From Pagrus major (Eukaryota; Chordata; Actinopteri; Spariformes; Sparidae), in contig NC_133220.1 of assembly GCF_040436345.1 (NCBI RefSeq), positions 37,914,664 to 37,978,663 of the forward strand: a DNA stretch of 64,000 nucleotides, in the 5' to 3' direction. Below the pieces are notes generated by a model, which saw nothing but the letters and a program-made list of their open reading frames with translations, was not told the DNA's origin and did not search any database. Shown here one piece after another: positions 11,301 through 22,840 of this stretch (within the stretch, counting starts at the first letter, position 1; the number at the start of each line of letters is the position of its first letter). The translations under genes were made by a program, and so were the position numbers.

Positions 11301-11496
11301 TCCATACCTGCTCCTCAAAATACATAGACACGCGTGTGACTTTTTGAATGAGATAATTGAAGGGGGGCCGGACATCCACACATGAAGCAGAGCCATGTGA
11401 GTGTATGCCGTCTGAAGCACTGCTTCAAATACAGAGTGACTGAATTCTGCTCTATATAATTCTCTTTCTTTCTCGTTATATTATGAATAATGTGTG
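8315..11496. other. Interval without a recognised gene
   Basis: Minus-strand frames at 8303-8686 and 8814-9017 are open, but I recognise no domain in them and they abut the L1 relic, so I do not call them genes. The rest holds an ATTCT run near 9319-9339, a short direct repeat sharing AAAGTCCAAGA (9507-9534 and 9572-9600) and two inverted repeats (9991-10078 and about 10376-10471, the latter built on AGTGTCTCTGGGCT). No exon structure is evident. Confidence 0.35.
9991..10078. repeat. Imperfect inverted repeat
   Basis: The arm 9991-10027 is the reverse complement of 10045-10078 apart from a 3-base insertion and a few substitutions; both share CATAAATCACTGAA or its complement. The loop is only 17 bases. 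It could be a foldback MITE scar or the folded end of a larger element. Confidence 0.6.
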
Positions 11497-12624
11497 CACT
11501 ACAACTCAAAAGTTTGGGGTCACTTAGCAATGAGCAATGTACCTCTTTTTGTAAGAAATGCACAATTTAAGTAACACTGAATTGATCTTAAACATATTCT
11601 AGACAGCATTAATGTGGTAAAAGGCTATTTTAGTGGGAAATGGCAGATTTGTACGGGAATATTTACATAGGTGTATGGAGGACCATTTTCAGCAACCATC
11701 AACCCTGTGGTCCAGTGGTACATTGTGTTAGCTAACCCAAGTTTGTCATGTTAAGACTAACAGATTATCAGAAAACCCTTGTGCAATCATGTCAGTACAG
11801 CTGAAAAATTGACAATAAAACAGTTGCCTCTTAGCTTCTTAGAAGCTTCATTAAGTGATACCAGCAAAACACCAGTCTCAACATCAACACTTGAGAGGTG
11901 ACTCCAGGATGATGGCCTTCTAGATAGAGAAGCAAAGAAAAGGCCGTAACTGAGACTGGCTAATTAAAGGAAATGATTAAGATGGGCAAGAAAATGCAGA
12001 CATAGGACAGTGGAAGACTGGAAAAAAGTGTCATGAACAAAGGAATCGAAGTTTGAGGTATTTTATGGCAATGTGATGGTCTCGGGTACTTTGGTGGTGG
12101 TACAGTGGGTACAGGGTACCCAAAATTTGTACAGGGTTAAAGGGATCTTGAATAGGGAAGGCTATCACTCCATTTTGCAACACCAAGCCATACCCTGTGG
12201 ACATCGTGTTATTGGAGCCAACTTCGTTCTACAACAGGATAATGACCTTAACTATCGCTCCAAACTATGAAGAACTATTTAGGAAAGAAGCAGTCATCTG
12301 GTATTTTGGCTGTAATGCAGTGGCCAGCACACTCACCAGATCTCAAACATACTGAGCTGTTGTGGGAGCGGCTTTACTGTTTGGTACCTAAGAAGTGCCT
12401 CAAGTCAATCCAACCAGTGGGAGGTGCTTCAGGAAGCATGGAGTGAAATTACTTCAGTTGACAATGGTCTTCAATTATGTAATTGCTGCAAATGGAGGGT
12501 TATTTGATGAATGCAAAATTTTGAAGGAAAAAAAATTATTTCAAGTTAATTTTCTATTTATTTAGTAACTCATTTGATGGATTCAAGTGTGAGTTTTAAT
12601 GGAAAACAGATTTTTTTTTTACCC
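11497..12624 (+). mobile_element. Degenerate Tc1-like DNA transposon
   Basis: The left end begins CACTACAACTCAAAAGTTTG followed by GGGTCACTTAG, the outer terminal-repeat motif of a widespread fish/amphibian Tc1 family. A 5' UTR-like stretch and a broken transposase follow. The 3' part ends with the family's typical AAGTGTGAGTTTTAATGG block near 12586-12603, then a T-run and ACCCC where the right terminal repeat should be, so the right end is truncated or eroded. Internal deletions remove the DNA-binding half of the transposase. Confidence 0.75.
11880..12450 (+). pseudogene. Tc1 transposase remnant
   Basis: Pieces of the DDE transposase can be read in several frames: RLANX-RWARK-TVEDWKKVS about 11955-12030, then 12073-12270 with NLYRVKGILNREGYHSILQ and IGANFVLQQDNDLNYRSKL (containing the second catalytic Asp in QDND), then a C-terminal block with PSSQSN-like residues to about 12450. 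Stops, frameshifts and a deletion before the first Asp make it non-functional. The intact protein would bind the terminal repeats and cut and paste the element at TA. Confidence 0.75.
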
Positions 12625-13059
12625 CAATATATAATACCTATAAACCTATATATTTGTATAATAATGTCTACTAAGACAAAGCTTTAATTATAAAGAATCT
12701 AATTTTACAGCACTACTATCTCAAGGTATGAGGCATTAGGGTCCTTTCATGGCCAGATTTCCTGGTGGGGGCACTGGGGCAAAATTAGCTGCTGGGCCCT
12801 TATTGACCCCTTCCTCCTCCTCTTCACTGGGCATTGTGTTTGGAATTTCTAAACTGGAATACTGCATGCCTTCAGGTTTGCTGTGTGGTATTTAAATTAA
12901 AAAAAATGTTTGGATGTAGACCTCATAAGCATACAATATAATGAAGATCTTAAAACTAGGTTTTGAAGCAGGGTCCTCTTCAAGACAAAGCCTTAAGATG
13001 AGGCAGTAAAGCAGGACCCACCTGAAAACCCTTATTATGTCAGTTGATATTGTGTGTAA
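12625..13059. other. Interval without a recognised feature
   Basis: AT-rich sequence with a GGGGGCACTGGGG patch near 12767-12779. No coding potential or repeat family was recognised. Confidence 0.3.
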
Positions 13060-13206
13060 TCATCCAATAATCACAGGGTTTGCAGTTCGTCTCCCTGCTC
13101 CTTCTGCCCACATGTCAAAGTGTCCTAGCATGGGCAAGATGCTGAGCCTCAAATTGTACCTGATGCCAGGCCAGCACCATGCTGGGTAGCTCACTGCCAT
13201 CACTGA

Positions 13207-13264
<58 letters not shown>
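13060..13264 (+). mobile_element. tRNA-derived SINE, 3' half, ending in (GT)n
   Basis: CCCACATGTCAAAGTGTCCT, then ATGCTGAGCCTCAAATTG and CTCACTGCCATCACTGAATG lead into a (GT)n tract at about 13208-13264. The order of motifs matches the body of the more complete SINE at 49833 (ACATGCCGAAGCATCCTTGA, GATACTGAACCCCGAAATTG, CTCTGCCGTC). The tRNA head is badly degraded. The GT run is the SINE's 3' microsatellite and forms the artificial Cys-Val repeat at the start of the open frame that runs into the LINE. Confidence 0.6.
13208..13264. repeat. (GT)n microsatellite
   Basis: An uninterrupted run of GT dinucleotides at the junction between the SINE 3' half and the LINE body. Confidence 0.95.
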
Positions 13265-13266
<2 letters not shown>

Positions 13267-14417
13267 CCAGGAGATCCAGCAGCCCCTGGACCAGGAGACT
13301 GGATTTGTCACCCAGACATCTTCAACATCTTCAGCCCCTCTTCCCTCTGGGGACCGCAGACCAGGGGTCCCAGAGAAGGAGACCAGAACCTGCTTCACAA
13401 ATCAACACAGAAATAATATTTCTGTGTGATTCCAATGGAAAGTACATCAATATGAAACGTCTCTTCCCAGGCAGAAGATCCAAGATGATTTGGTGTCCCA
13501 CCACCTCAGAGGCTGTAAAGAAGCTAGCCACTACAGACCTCCAGGGTGTGAAACACATCCTGATTCACACTGGGACTAATGACCTCACACACAAGAAGGA
13601 CATACCTCACTCACTGCGACAGGTGGCAAAGAAAGCAACCTCAGCGGCCCCTACAGCCAGGGTAACCATATCCACCCTGTTACCCAGAAGAGATGTTCCT
13701 CAGCATGAGATCAACAAAATTAATGCTGAAATATCCAAAACCTGCGCAGGAATACCAAACGTCCATATGGCACATCATGCAGAGATCCTCTACCAGCACT
13801 TGTATGATAGCCTGCATCTAAACCAGAGCGGTATGCGGCTGTTCATCAAAGACATTAAAGACACAGCTCTCGACCGCACCAGATCAACATCTCACATCAC
13901 CAACAAGAGCACAACCATCCACCAGAACCTCCACAGAAGGTCGCAGCACACTAGAGACACCACCAACAATGGCCAGAGCTCTTCACGGAGATTCAGACCT
14001 GCCTCGAGGTACTACACCCCAACCCCACCTCCTCTGAGTCCCAGCACCAACCCGCCACTGTACACCTCAGCCCCACCTGTTAAGGACCACCACCCCACAG
14101 TACCACACTACATCCCCCCTCTACCCTCACCTCTTCGTGGACCCAGCGCCACCCCAATGCTGTACACCTCAGCCCCACCCCCTCAGGACCACAACCCAAC
14201 TGCACCACACTACGCCAGTTGGCAGCAGCAGCAGCAGTGGCAACAGCAGTGGCAGCAGCAGTGGCCGCAGCTGCCAGCCCAGACTCAGATCCAGTCTCCA
14301 GCTCAGAGAGACAGCTACGATGCTGCAGCCGCCAGACTCAACACCTCACCCACTGAACTGAATCTAAAACAGATAAGAGACATTGCAACACTACTCTATA
14401 CTAAATTACTGAGCTAA
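13265..14417 (+). CDS. LINE ORF1 protein, SGNH/GDSL-esterase-like, 5'-truncated
   Basis: The frame is open to the stop at 14415-14417; its apparent start inside the (GT)n is an artefact of the SINE junction, so the true N-terminus is missing. Block I reads FLCDSNGKYI (13422-13451, the DSN standing in for the GDS motif), block III IHTGTNDL (about 13563-13586) and block V YDSLHLNQSG (Asp and His near 13806-13817), the order of an SGNH hydrolase. The C-terminal third is Pro-rich (TPTPPPLSPS) and then Gln/Trp-rich (WQQQQQWQQQ). In CR1-type LINEs such ORF1 proteins bind RNA and may hydrolyse esters; the substrate is not established. No frameshift or stop is visible. Confidence 0.7.
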
Positions 14418-14582
14418 TAGAAAGTAGAACAACACTGAATAAGTCATAATCACAACATTTAACATATACTTAACTTTTTATTTTTTATTTATGTTTTTAT
14501 TTTTATTCTATTTTATTTATTCATTCATTTTTTCTCTTTTAATTCACATTACGTTTGTTTTTGCTTGTAAATCGGATATTAA

Positions 14583-17500
14583 GTGGTACACGATTCTGTT
14601 AAGGTAAAGAAAATAGCATCTTTTTCAATAAGTAGCTGGAACATTCAGGGCATATGCTCTTCAGTTTTTGGTTTGAAATCAACAAACCCTGACTTTCTGA
14701 AAAATATTAGAAATGTAGATATAATAATATTGAATGAAACTTGGAATCAAAACCAAAATCAATCTAACTGTCCAAACGATTATATAGAACTTATTATACC
14801 CTCTGTAAAACACAAGCATATTAAGAATGGCAGAGATTCAGGTGGTTTACTCATATGGTACAAAGGAGAATATAAAGATTACATCTCACCAGTTAAAAAA
14901 GGTACAAATCACATTTGGATTAATATTCACTCAAATATTCTAGAAAACAACAGAGATATCTATCTATGTGCAATATATATTCCACCCTTAAACTCCCCCT
15001 ATTATGCAGAGGAGGTTTTTGAGGAACTCCAGAAGGAAATTTCCTTCTACCAAAGTTTAGGATCAATCTTAATATGTGGCGATCTTAATGCCAGAACTGG
15101 TAGAGAGCCAGACTTCATTAACTATGAAGGAAACAAACATATTTTCAAATGTCCCCTTTTGTACCAGACCTGCATAAACACACAAAGACAAAGCTATGAC
15201 AACACGGTTAACAAAACTGGCAAACAGGTACTACAAATATGTAAAGGGTTGGGTCTGTACATTGTTAATGGCAGAATCAGAGGAGACTCTCTGGGCAGAC
15301 TCACACAATGCTCTGTGTTAGGTAACAGTGTTGTAGATTATGCCATTACTGACATTGAACCACAATATATAAATGCATTCACTGTATCAACACTACAGCC
15401 CTTTTCAGACCATAGCCAGATAACCTTATTTCTGAAAAAGTCATTGTCAACCACCATAAATCCAAATCCTGAGCCAAGGATGTTTCCTCTACCGAGGAGA
15501 TACAAGTGGACAGAGGAGAGCACTGCTACCTATACCGCTGCACTAGACTCTGCTCAAATTCACAACATGCTGGATATTTTTCTCAACACCCAATATCAGC
15601 CTGAAAGAGAAAACGTAAATCTGGCCACACATCACTTAAATACAATATTTATTCATTTGGCAAAAGAATCTAAATTAAAAATCTCACAAACTAAAAAATC
15701 CAACATGAAACAAAAAGAGCGTTGGTTTGATAAAGAATGTGCTGTATCCAGACAAAACCTGAGAAAACTGTCAAACCGAAAACACAGGAACCCAAATGAC
15801 CTATTAGGACGGCTTGAATATGTCCAAGCCCTGAAAGAATACAAAAAACTCCTTCGTGTGAAAAAAATGCATTATATGGAGGGAGAACTCAACAAAATTG
15901 AAAAAGCCATAAATGAAAACACCTTTTGGAAATTATGGAAAAACATCAACAGAAACCCACGTACAGAGACCAACCCAATTCAAAATGGCAAAATCTGGAA
16001 AGATTACTTTGAAGACCTCTATAAAAATCCAGAGTGTCACGGTCTGAATCATAACCAAATTTTAACAATAGACAAACTGAAAGAACTAGAAAGGACAGTG
16101 AAGGACAACCAATGTGCCCTTGACTACCCCATCACCATTAAAGAAATACAGCACAAAATCAAAACCCTTAAAAATGGAAAAGCTTGCGGTATAGACAGCA
16201 TTAACTCAGAGATGCTGAAACACAGTAACTTAAAACTCCAACTTGCCGTGCAAAAACACTTCAACCTGGTGTTGGCCACTGGATATTACCCCAGTGTTTG
16301 GAATAAAGGTCTCATTTCTCCTGTATTTAAAAATGGAGACAGGTATAACCCCAGCAATTACAGGGGCATCTGTGTTAACAGCAACCTGAGTAAACTCTTC
16401 TGTAGCATCCTTAACTCTAGATTAATCACTTATCTCACTGAACATAATATTCTGTCTAGAAGCCAAATTGGTTTTTTACCCAAACATCAAACATCTGACC
16501 ACATATACACTCTCCACACACTCATCCAACAGCATGTTCACAGAAAACACAAAGGAAAGATATTTGCATGTTTTGTAGATCTAAAAAAGGCTTTTGACAC
16601 AATTTGGCACAACGGGTTATTTTTACAACTTCTCCAATATGGAATTGGGGGTAAAATTTATGATCTAATCAAATCCAAATATTCTGACAACCAGGGCGGT
16701 GTTAAAATTGGAAACAAAAGAACAGAGTTCTTCAAACAAGGAAAAGGAGTGCATCAGGGCTGCAACCTGTCTCCCACTCTGTTCAACGTCTATATCAATA
16801 AATTGGCCACCCTTCTTGAACAGTCCTCAAGCCCAGGATTAGATCTACAAGGCAAAGAAATCAAATTCCTCATGTATGCAGATGACCTGGTTCTACTGTC
16901 CCCAACAGAACAGGGCCTACAGCAGAACCTCTCTCTGCTGGAGACGTTCTGTCAAAACTGGGCGGTAGATATCAACCTTGACAAAACCAAAGTCATGGTA
17001 TTCCAAAAAAAGGCCAGGTTACAGGAGTCCAAACATGTTTTCAGGGTAGGAGGGACCACACCTCAGCATACAATGGAGTATAATTATCTGGGCATCATCA
17101 TCAGTTCATCAGGCAGCCTGGACAAGGCAATACATTCCCTCACAGAAAAGGCACGCAGGGCCTACTATAGCATCAAAAGCTCACTATATAAATTCAATCC
17201 TCCAGTTACAATTTGGCTAAAACTATTTAACAGTGTAATAAAACCCATCCTCATGTATGGTAGTGAAGTGTAGGGCCCTCTAATGACCCAGAGGCACACC
17301 TCATGGGACACAACACCCACAGCGAAACTCAACCTTCAGTTCTGCAAGGAAATCCTCAAGGTCCACAGAAACTGTCCAAACAATGCATGTAGAGCAGAGC
17401 TGGGACACTTCCCTCTCTCTCTACACATGATCAAAAGGTCAATTAAGTTCCAGGTTCACTTAGCACAAGCTGATCCTGATTCCTATCACCACAGAGCCTT

Positions 17501-18038
17501 TCTCAGTAACAGCCTCTGTCCAGAGACAGACCCTCTGAGAAACACCAGAGAAACCTGCCACCTCAAAATCCAAGACCTCCAAACTCTCTCCAAAACTCAC
17601 CTGCTGTCTATAGACAAAGAGAATAAAAAGACTTACATTGACATTTGGAAGAATGAGATCAAATCCATCAATAAATTGGAATGCTATCGCTCACTGGATA
17701 GAGAGTATTCTCCAGCACAATATCTGATCAGCATACATAACCCCAAACAAAGACGAACACTAACAATGTACAGACTCACCGACCATCAGCTACAGGTTGA
17801 AACAGGTCGGCATAAGAAAGAGTGGAAGCCCAGAGAACTAAGAGTCTGTAAACACTGCTCTTCAGGAGAGGTGGAAACTGAGGCCCATTTTCTCCTCTCC
17901 TGCCCCCTGTACCAAACTGAGAGAGAGGTTTTCCTACAGCAGATCACTGCAGCAGATCCATCATATCAGGGAAAAACATGTGATGAACTGTTAAAAATCT
18001 GTCAAGTTAGCTGCACAATATGTAACACTCTGCCATGA
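14583..18038 (+). pseudogene. LINE ORF2 protein: APE endonuclease, reverse transcriptase, C-terminal Cys/His motif; one in-frame stop
   Basis: One frame runs from about 14583 (no early ATG; the first reliable residues are SSWNIQG) to 18038 with a single TAG at 17271-17273; the frame after it is the same. Endonuclease motifs: SWNIQG, LNETW, GDLNARTG, VVDYAI and FSDHSQI. RT motifs: KNGKACGIDSINSEML, FVDLKKAFDTIW, GVHQGCNLSPTLFN, catalytic YADD in FLMYADDLVLL, and INLDKTKVM. After the stop come a helical region and CKHCSSGEVETEAHFLLSC, a CCHC-like motif. The stop sits in SEV*GP, where relatives usually have Trp, consistent with a single G-to-A change. The protein nicks target DNA and reverse-transcribes LINE RNA in place. 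Translation would end before the Cys/His domain. Confidence 0.85.
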
Positions 18039-18234
18039 AACTAGAGACACACACAAACACACACACACAGGGTATACTATATAAATGTATATATACTTTT
18101 TCTTTTCTTTCTTTTATTTGTAGTTATTTGATTCTATGAGTTGTATTTGTTTTGTTCTGTTCATTGATTGATGCTTTGGCAACATTGTTGTTAAAACTTT
18201 CATGCCAATAAAGCGAATTTGAATTGAATTGAAT

Positions 18235-18236
<2 letters not shown>

Positions 18237-18294
<58 letters not shown>
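18237..18294. repeat. (GT)n(GA)n compound microsatellite
   Basis: A short GT run passes into a longer GA run directly after the LINE 3' tail, perhaps expanded from the insertion site or tail. Confidence 0.9.
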
Positions 18295-18295
<1 letters not shown>

Positions 18296-19524
18296 ATTAC
18301 TTGCCACACAGTTAACCTGGGGCTGTCAGCGGTCCATTTTGCCTCCATTTGCCCATACTGTACAAATAGTCTTTTTGAGTATTTGTTTGCAAAATATAAA
18401 TCATGCCACCAACATGTATGTATCATTGTATTCTAAATGCGTTTATTATTTCTGACTCGACATTACTCTGCTATATTAATGCAACTCTTCTTAGCACTAG
18501 CAGTCTGAAAGTGAAAGGTCCACATAGTGCTGGTATGCTGTAGACGTGGGTGGTAGTGTAGACAAAATTGTCTGCAGTAGAGGGTTAGGCAAAACACTGA
18601 AGCTCCACCAATGCAGGGGTTCCTGTTCTGTAATGACAGACCTCTGATTGCCCTTTAGACGTGGTACAGTAGAAAGGTAATTTCCACTATAGTGAGCAAA
18701 AACAAATCACACCATTTAGTATTCATAAATTTGGGTAACTCACAAGAGACAGATTTTGAGAAAAATCTCCTGACCTTTAGTCCATAGTTGGTAAACACTG
18801 AATTATATATTTCCCATAATGCAACCAACAGCATCTTAAACCCTCCCTGCTTGGTAAATACCAAGTGGCAAACTCAAGGGCTGAAAAATGAAGCTAGCCA
18901 TGACCTGTCTACCGGGCTTCACCTCATTTAATTCTAGTCACTGATATTCATTCTTTATGTTTGTGGTGTTGGTGCCTTTTGGATATTTTTTTAATGCAAA
19001 TATCAGACAAATAATATGGCTCGCTGTGCATATAATTGGACTAACAGACCGGAGTGGAGGAACAGACACAGGTGTTTTGCATTAACAAGCAACCTTGTTA
19101 GTGTTAACTGGCAGACAGCTGCTGGAGCTGGCGAGTTGAGGGGAGACAGCAGTGGGCAGAGTTTGGAGCTTCTGGAGGAATAAACATCTGTAGTCGAAGA
19201 GAGCACAGAGTTTATGTTTTAAAGCTCTGGGATTAAAAAGTCGATTTATCTTCACTGTCACTTCTCAACGTGTCTGCAGCAACAAGCTGCGGGGGTGCCG
19301 AAATCCACTGTAATGTATTGTAATTCTTTCCTATTTGACTAAGGAATGGAGGATGTATGTACTTAATGAATGTATAGAGAGGAGACAGGGAAAATAATAG
19401 AAACAGAGTATCTGGTGACTTTGTAAACACTGACACACACACCCTCAGTGTCTGCTGTTGCTCGCTATGTTATGGCTAATGTACAATCAGGTAATCTGTC
19501 TGGGTTGAATAAACCCAAGCACAG
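18295..19524. other. Interval without a recognised gene
   Basis: No exon or repeat family was recognised. A short frame at 19019 (MARCAYNWTNR) looked like a possible zinc-finger start but has no further Cys/His ligands. Confidence 0.3.
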
Positions 19525-19690
19525 ACATAAAGAGTTCTGACTTTCCAATTTTAATATCAATAAAAATCAACATGTGTTGTAGTCTTTTGTCAAGAAAAGT
19601 TTGGGAATGCGTAACACATTCTTTAGATTATTTATATATTCACAAAAAGTAGACTATCAAACTACTACCCTGGAGCATATACATCTTACA
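19525..19690 (+). repeat. Direct repeat, left copy (A)
   Basis: Nearly identical to 23008-23159: ACATAAAGAGTTCTGA, CCAATTTTAATATCAAT, TCAAGAAAAGTTTGGGAATG and GTAGACTATCAAACTACTAC occur in the same order. Copy A has about 17 extra bases after AATCAACATG. The pair brackets the two tandem elements between them. Confidence 0.85.
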
Positions 19691-19965
19691 AACTGAGCGG
19701 AGTTACTGTGATCAAACCAAACTAATGCGAATGATGTGAGGTGGAATTCGCTTCTGTTGTGTAAACACAGATAGCTTGTTAGCCTTAGCTAGCCTGTTAG
19801 CTTCCAATTTGGTTGTCTCATTTAACTAACTACGCTCACTTATGCTCCACCCACACTCCACCTCTCTGCCCATTTTTGATTATCTGGGAGTTACGTGGAT
19901 TCAGGTACTGCCCAGATGGCAAAGGTGGATACAACTCAAGTTTCTATTTATTATTTTTATTTATT

Positions 19966-21773
19966 AGGGCCCCCCGAGCGCTTGTCAGCGCTAGGACCTA
20001 TTGTACCTGTGAGGATTATTTTTTTCCTTCCAAACGATTGCATATTTGGCGACCTGAACATACCCCAAAACTCACCAAACTCGGAACATACGTCACATTT
20101 GTGTGCCGCTATTAGAATTCAACATGATTGTGGGTGGGTGTGGCCAGGGGACTCCATAGCGCCACCTAACGTCAAAAAATTTGCACACATCATTTTTGAT
20201 CGTCATGAAATTCACAGGACTCATGGGTCTCATCGATTTAGCCACAAATTTGTTTTATTGGAATTTTTGCCGCAACAGGAAGTCGGCCATCTTGAATGTC
20301 GTGCAGCGATTTTCATTTTTCCGACACTGTTTAGAGGACTTTAGGATGTTCGCAGACTCACCAAATTTGACACATAGGTTCAAACTCAGGAGTACTTTAA
20401 TTTGATGCCACAACTTCCCTCAGGTGTGGCACAACAGTAGCGCCCCCTAATGTCTTTTCCCATTTGGTACGTACAGACAAACTCCTACAAACACCAAATT
20501 TGGTAGATCCATCACCAGTCACAAACATTGATATCTGATATGGGTCTGGGCCTTTTAAGTGCAAAGATGGCACCACAGCGCTCCCACGAGGATTGAGAAG
20601 GGCGCTTAAGCTTGAAGCTCTGCCTCCTACATGCACATACATGAACAAAATTCGGTATGCATATGTATCATGACCAGACGCACAAAACAAGAATCAACAC
20701 CCATACCTTCAGTCCAACAGGAAGCCCGCCATTTTGATTCGAAGTTGAGATTTCGTCGCCGTTTTAACCCATTTCCTGCCTCGTACTTTAACAAACTCGT
20801 CCTACAGATTTAACACCACAGACTTCACATTCACTCAGGATCATCTTCAGACCTTGAAGATGAAAAGTTATCAAAAGCTTTCGCCTCCGTTGTACCTGCT
20901 GGGCATGGCAGTGCGGTCAATTTCGATCCTTCGCCATAAAGCAGGAAGTCCTTATAACTTCAACATACAATTTCCCATCTTCACCAAATTGGTCACATAT
21001 GTAGAGGGGTTCGGCCTAAATACGTCTACGCATCAATGCTGTGTTAAGTGAAAAGTTGGCTCTATAGCGCCCCCTGGAATATTTCTAACTTGAAGCCCCG
21101 CCTCCTACATGCACATACATGAACGCAATTCGGTATGCATATGTATCATGACCGGCCGCACAAAATACCTCCAGGCACCGAAACCCTCAGTCCAACAGGA
21201 AGGCGGCCATTTTCATTTAAAGTCAATCCTTCGCCATAAAGCAGGAAGTCCTTATAACTTCAACATACAATTTCCCATCTACACCAAATTGCTCACACAT
21301 GTAAAGGGGTTCGCCCTGAATACGTCTATGCATCAATACTGTGTCATATCTATAGCGCCCCCTAACACCGGGTCATGTGAAGAACAGCTTTCTCCGATCT
21401 TCATGAAATTTGCAGGACTCATAGGTTTCATCGATTTAGACAGGAATTCATTTTGTGGAATTTCTCGCCCTAACAGGAAGTCGGCCATCTTGGATTGCGT
21501 GTGGCCATTTTCTTTTTTCCAACATACAATTTCCCATCTACACCAAATTCGTCACACATGGAGAGGGGTTCGCCCTGAATACGACTATGCATCAATACTG
21601 TGTCTAATCCATAGTGCCACCCACTGGACACAGGAAGTAACTGCAAATTTCACTGTTGTGTTTTGGGTGACATGTATCCTATTTAGGTGGGATGCGCGCA
21701 CCCTCCGACGGCGCCACAGCCCGACGTACGTGGGTTGAGGGCCCGTTCATCACTGCTTGGAGTTTTAATTATT
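19966..21773 (+). repeat. Teleost dispersed repeat, copy 1, internally repetitive, hairpin-like ends
   Basis: Begins AGGGCCCCCCGAGCGC with a 5' hairpin (GAGCGCT/AGCGCTAGG) and ends CATCACTGCTTGGAGT followed by TTTTAATTATT. Inside are diverged modules that each combine a CACCAAATT line, an AACAGGAAG plus CGGCCAT line and a TAGCGCCCCCTA line. Modules recur: TACATGCACATACATGAAC at about 20628 and 21106 (478 bp apart); CCTTCGCCATAAAGCAGGAA at about 20928 and 21228 (300 bp apart); GGACTCAT and ATCGATTTAG blocks at about 20217 and 21415. Open frames here (for example 21109-21738) run through this repeat and carry no recognised domain. I know such sequences to be scattered in teleost introns but cannot name the class. 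Confidence 0.75.
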
Positions 21774-22840
21774 AGGGCCTGAGCAGGAAACCTGCGAGGT
21801 ACCTATTGTTTTTCAAATGATTCTTTTATTTTTTCTTTGTCCCAAATGATCACATTTTTCACTGCCTGAACATACCTCAAAACTCACCAAACTTGGAATA
21901 TACATCACACCTGCTGAAAATGTTATAATCTGTTGTTGTTGTGAATTTCCACCACTAGGTAGTGCTATAATCAAAGAAAGTGCATTTTGGGTTATAACTC
22001 CCATATACTTTGTCGTACATTCAAAAACCTTATATCCATGCATTCAGTGATTTGTGCTGAATCTCCTGATATAGGCCACGCCCATTTCCGCCTCCGTTTT
22101 TTTCCGCTAATTCGCAAAATGTCGCAAACCTATTTTTTCAAACTTCTCCCAGGCAATTTCACCAGTTTGCACGAAACTTTGCACACAGCATCTGTGGACC
22201 CTTCTGACAAAAAGTTATTAAAAGAATTTTGATATTCCAAAGAATACTCATTAAATAACAACTTCCTGTAGATTTGGGTCAGAACAGGAAGTGTTGCATA
22301 TCTCCACATTGGTGTGTCCGAATGACATGAAACTCAGGTTACTACTTCGCCATGAGCCCCTAAGGCTCTGTACAAAATTTTGACAGATGACCACCAGGTG
22401 GCGCTCTTTAAATTCAAGTATTTTATATCTCGACATCGGTTGGTCGGATTAACACAAAACTTGGTACACTCATTGCCAATGCCCTCCTGAGGATGGCTGA
22501 TGAAGGTGTTGCCGATCCGATACTAGGTGGCGCTCTGGTGGCAGTCTAATATTAGATTTGGCACTGTGCCCACACCATAACAATTATGTCAATGAAATTC
22601 ATAGGGGTGGTATAGACTGGCCCCTGTAACTTACACACCAAAAATGACCAGCAGGTGGCGCTATTATCAAGACAAAAAGGTTTTTGGCCAATAACTCCCA
22701 CATAATATGTTGCACAGTTTTAAACCTTATATCTACATATTCCTAAAATTCAGCTGAATTGCGTGATGTAGGCCACGCCCCGACAGCAACATGCCCCGAC
22801 TGCGTGGGCCCGTTCATCACTGCTTGCAGTTTTAATTATT
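21774..22840 (+). repeat. Teleost dispersed repeat, copy 2, head-to-tail with copy 1
   Basis: Starts AGGGCCTGAGCAGGAAACCT (hairpin GCAGG/CCTGC) immediately at the end of copy 1 and ends CATCACTGCTTGCAGT followed by TTTTAATTATTATT, the same terminus as copy 1. Interior lines such as ACATACCTCAAAACTCACCA, GGTGGCGCTCT and ATAGGCCACGCC are related to but diverged from copy 1. The copies share only the ends and the overall grammar, so they are different subtypes rather than a recent duplicate. Confidence 0.7.

Larger units (their letters stand above)
13265..18236 (+). mobile_element. Nearly full-length non-LTR retrotransposon (LINE) with esterase-type ORF1
   Basis: Two ORFs are followed by a 3' UTR ending in AATAAAGCGAATTTGAATTG and a short GAATT/TTGAA repeat, a microsatellite-like 3' end rather than poly(A). 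ORF1 has an SGNH-hydrolase-like domain, ORF2 an APE endonuclease, an RT and a C-terminal Cys/His motif. Esterase-bearing ORF1 proteins are known from the CR1/L2 group, which is where I would place it, though I cannot fix the clade by eye. The body starts abruptly at the SINE's (GT)n, so the 5' end is probably truncated. Only one stop breaks ORF2, suggesting a young insertion. Confidence 0.8.

Noticed and set aside
13179..13430. Cys-Val-repeat protein start
   Set aside because: It is a translated (GT)n microsatellite; overlapping frames give the same pattern on both strands.
18236..18436. Frame rich in Arg-Glu repeats
   Set aside because: Translation of a (GA)n microsatellite.
19019..19200. 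Possible THAP or other zinc-finger exon (MARCAYNWTNR)
   Set aside because: No further Cys/His ligands in frame and no splice context.
20650..21630. CRISPR-like array
   Set aside because: Repeats are long, diverged and nested at 300 and 478 bp, not short regular direct repeats with unique spacers; the genome is eukaryotic.
21109..21738. 209-codon ORF
   Set aside because: It lies wholly within the modular dispersed repeat, and repeated peptide lines simply mirror the DNA modules.
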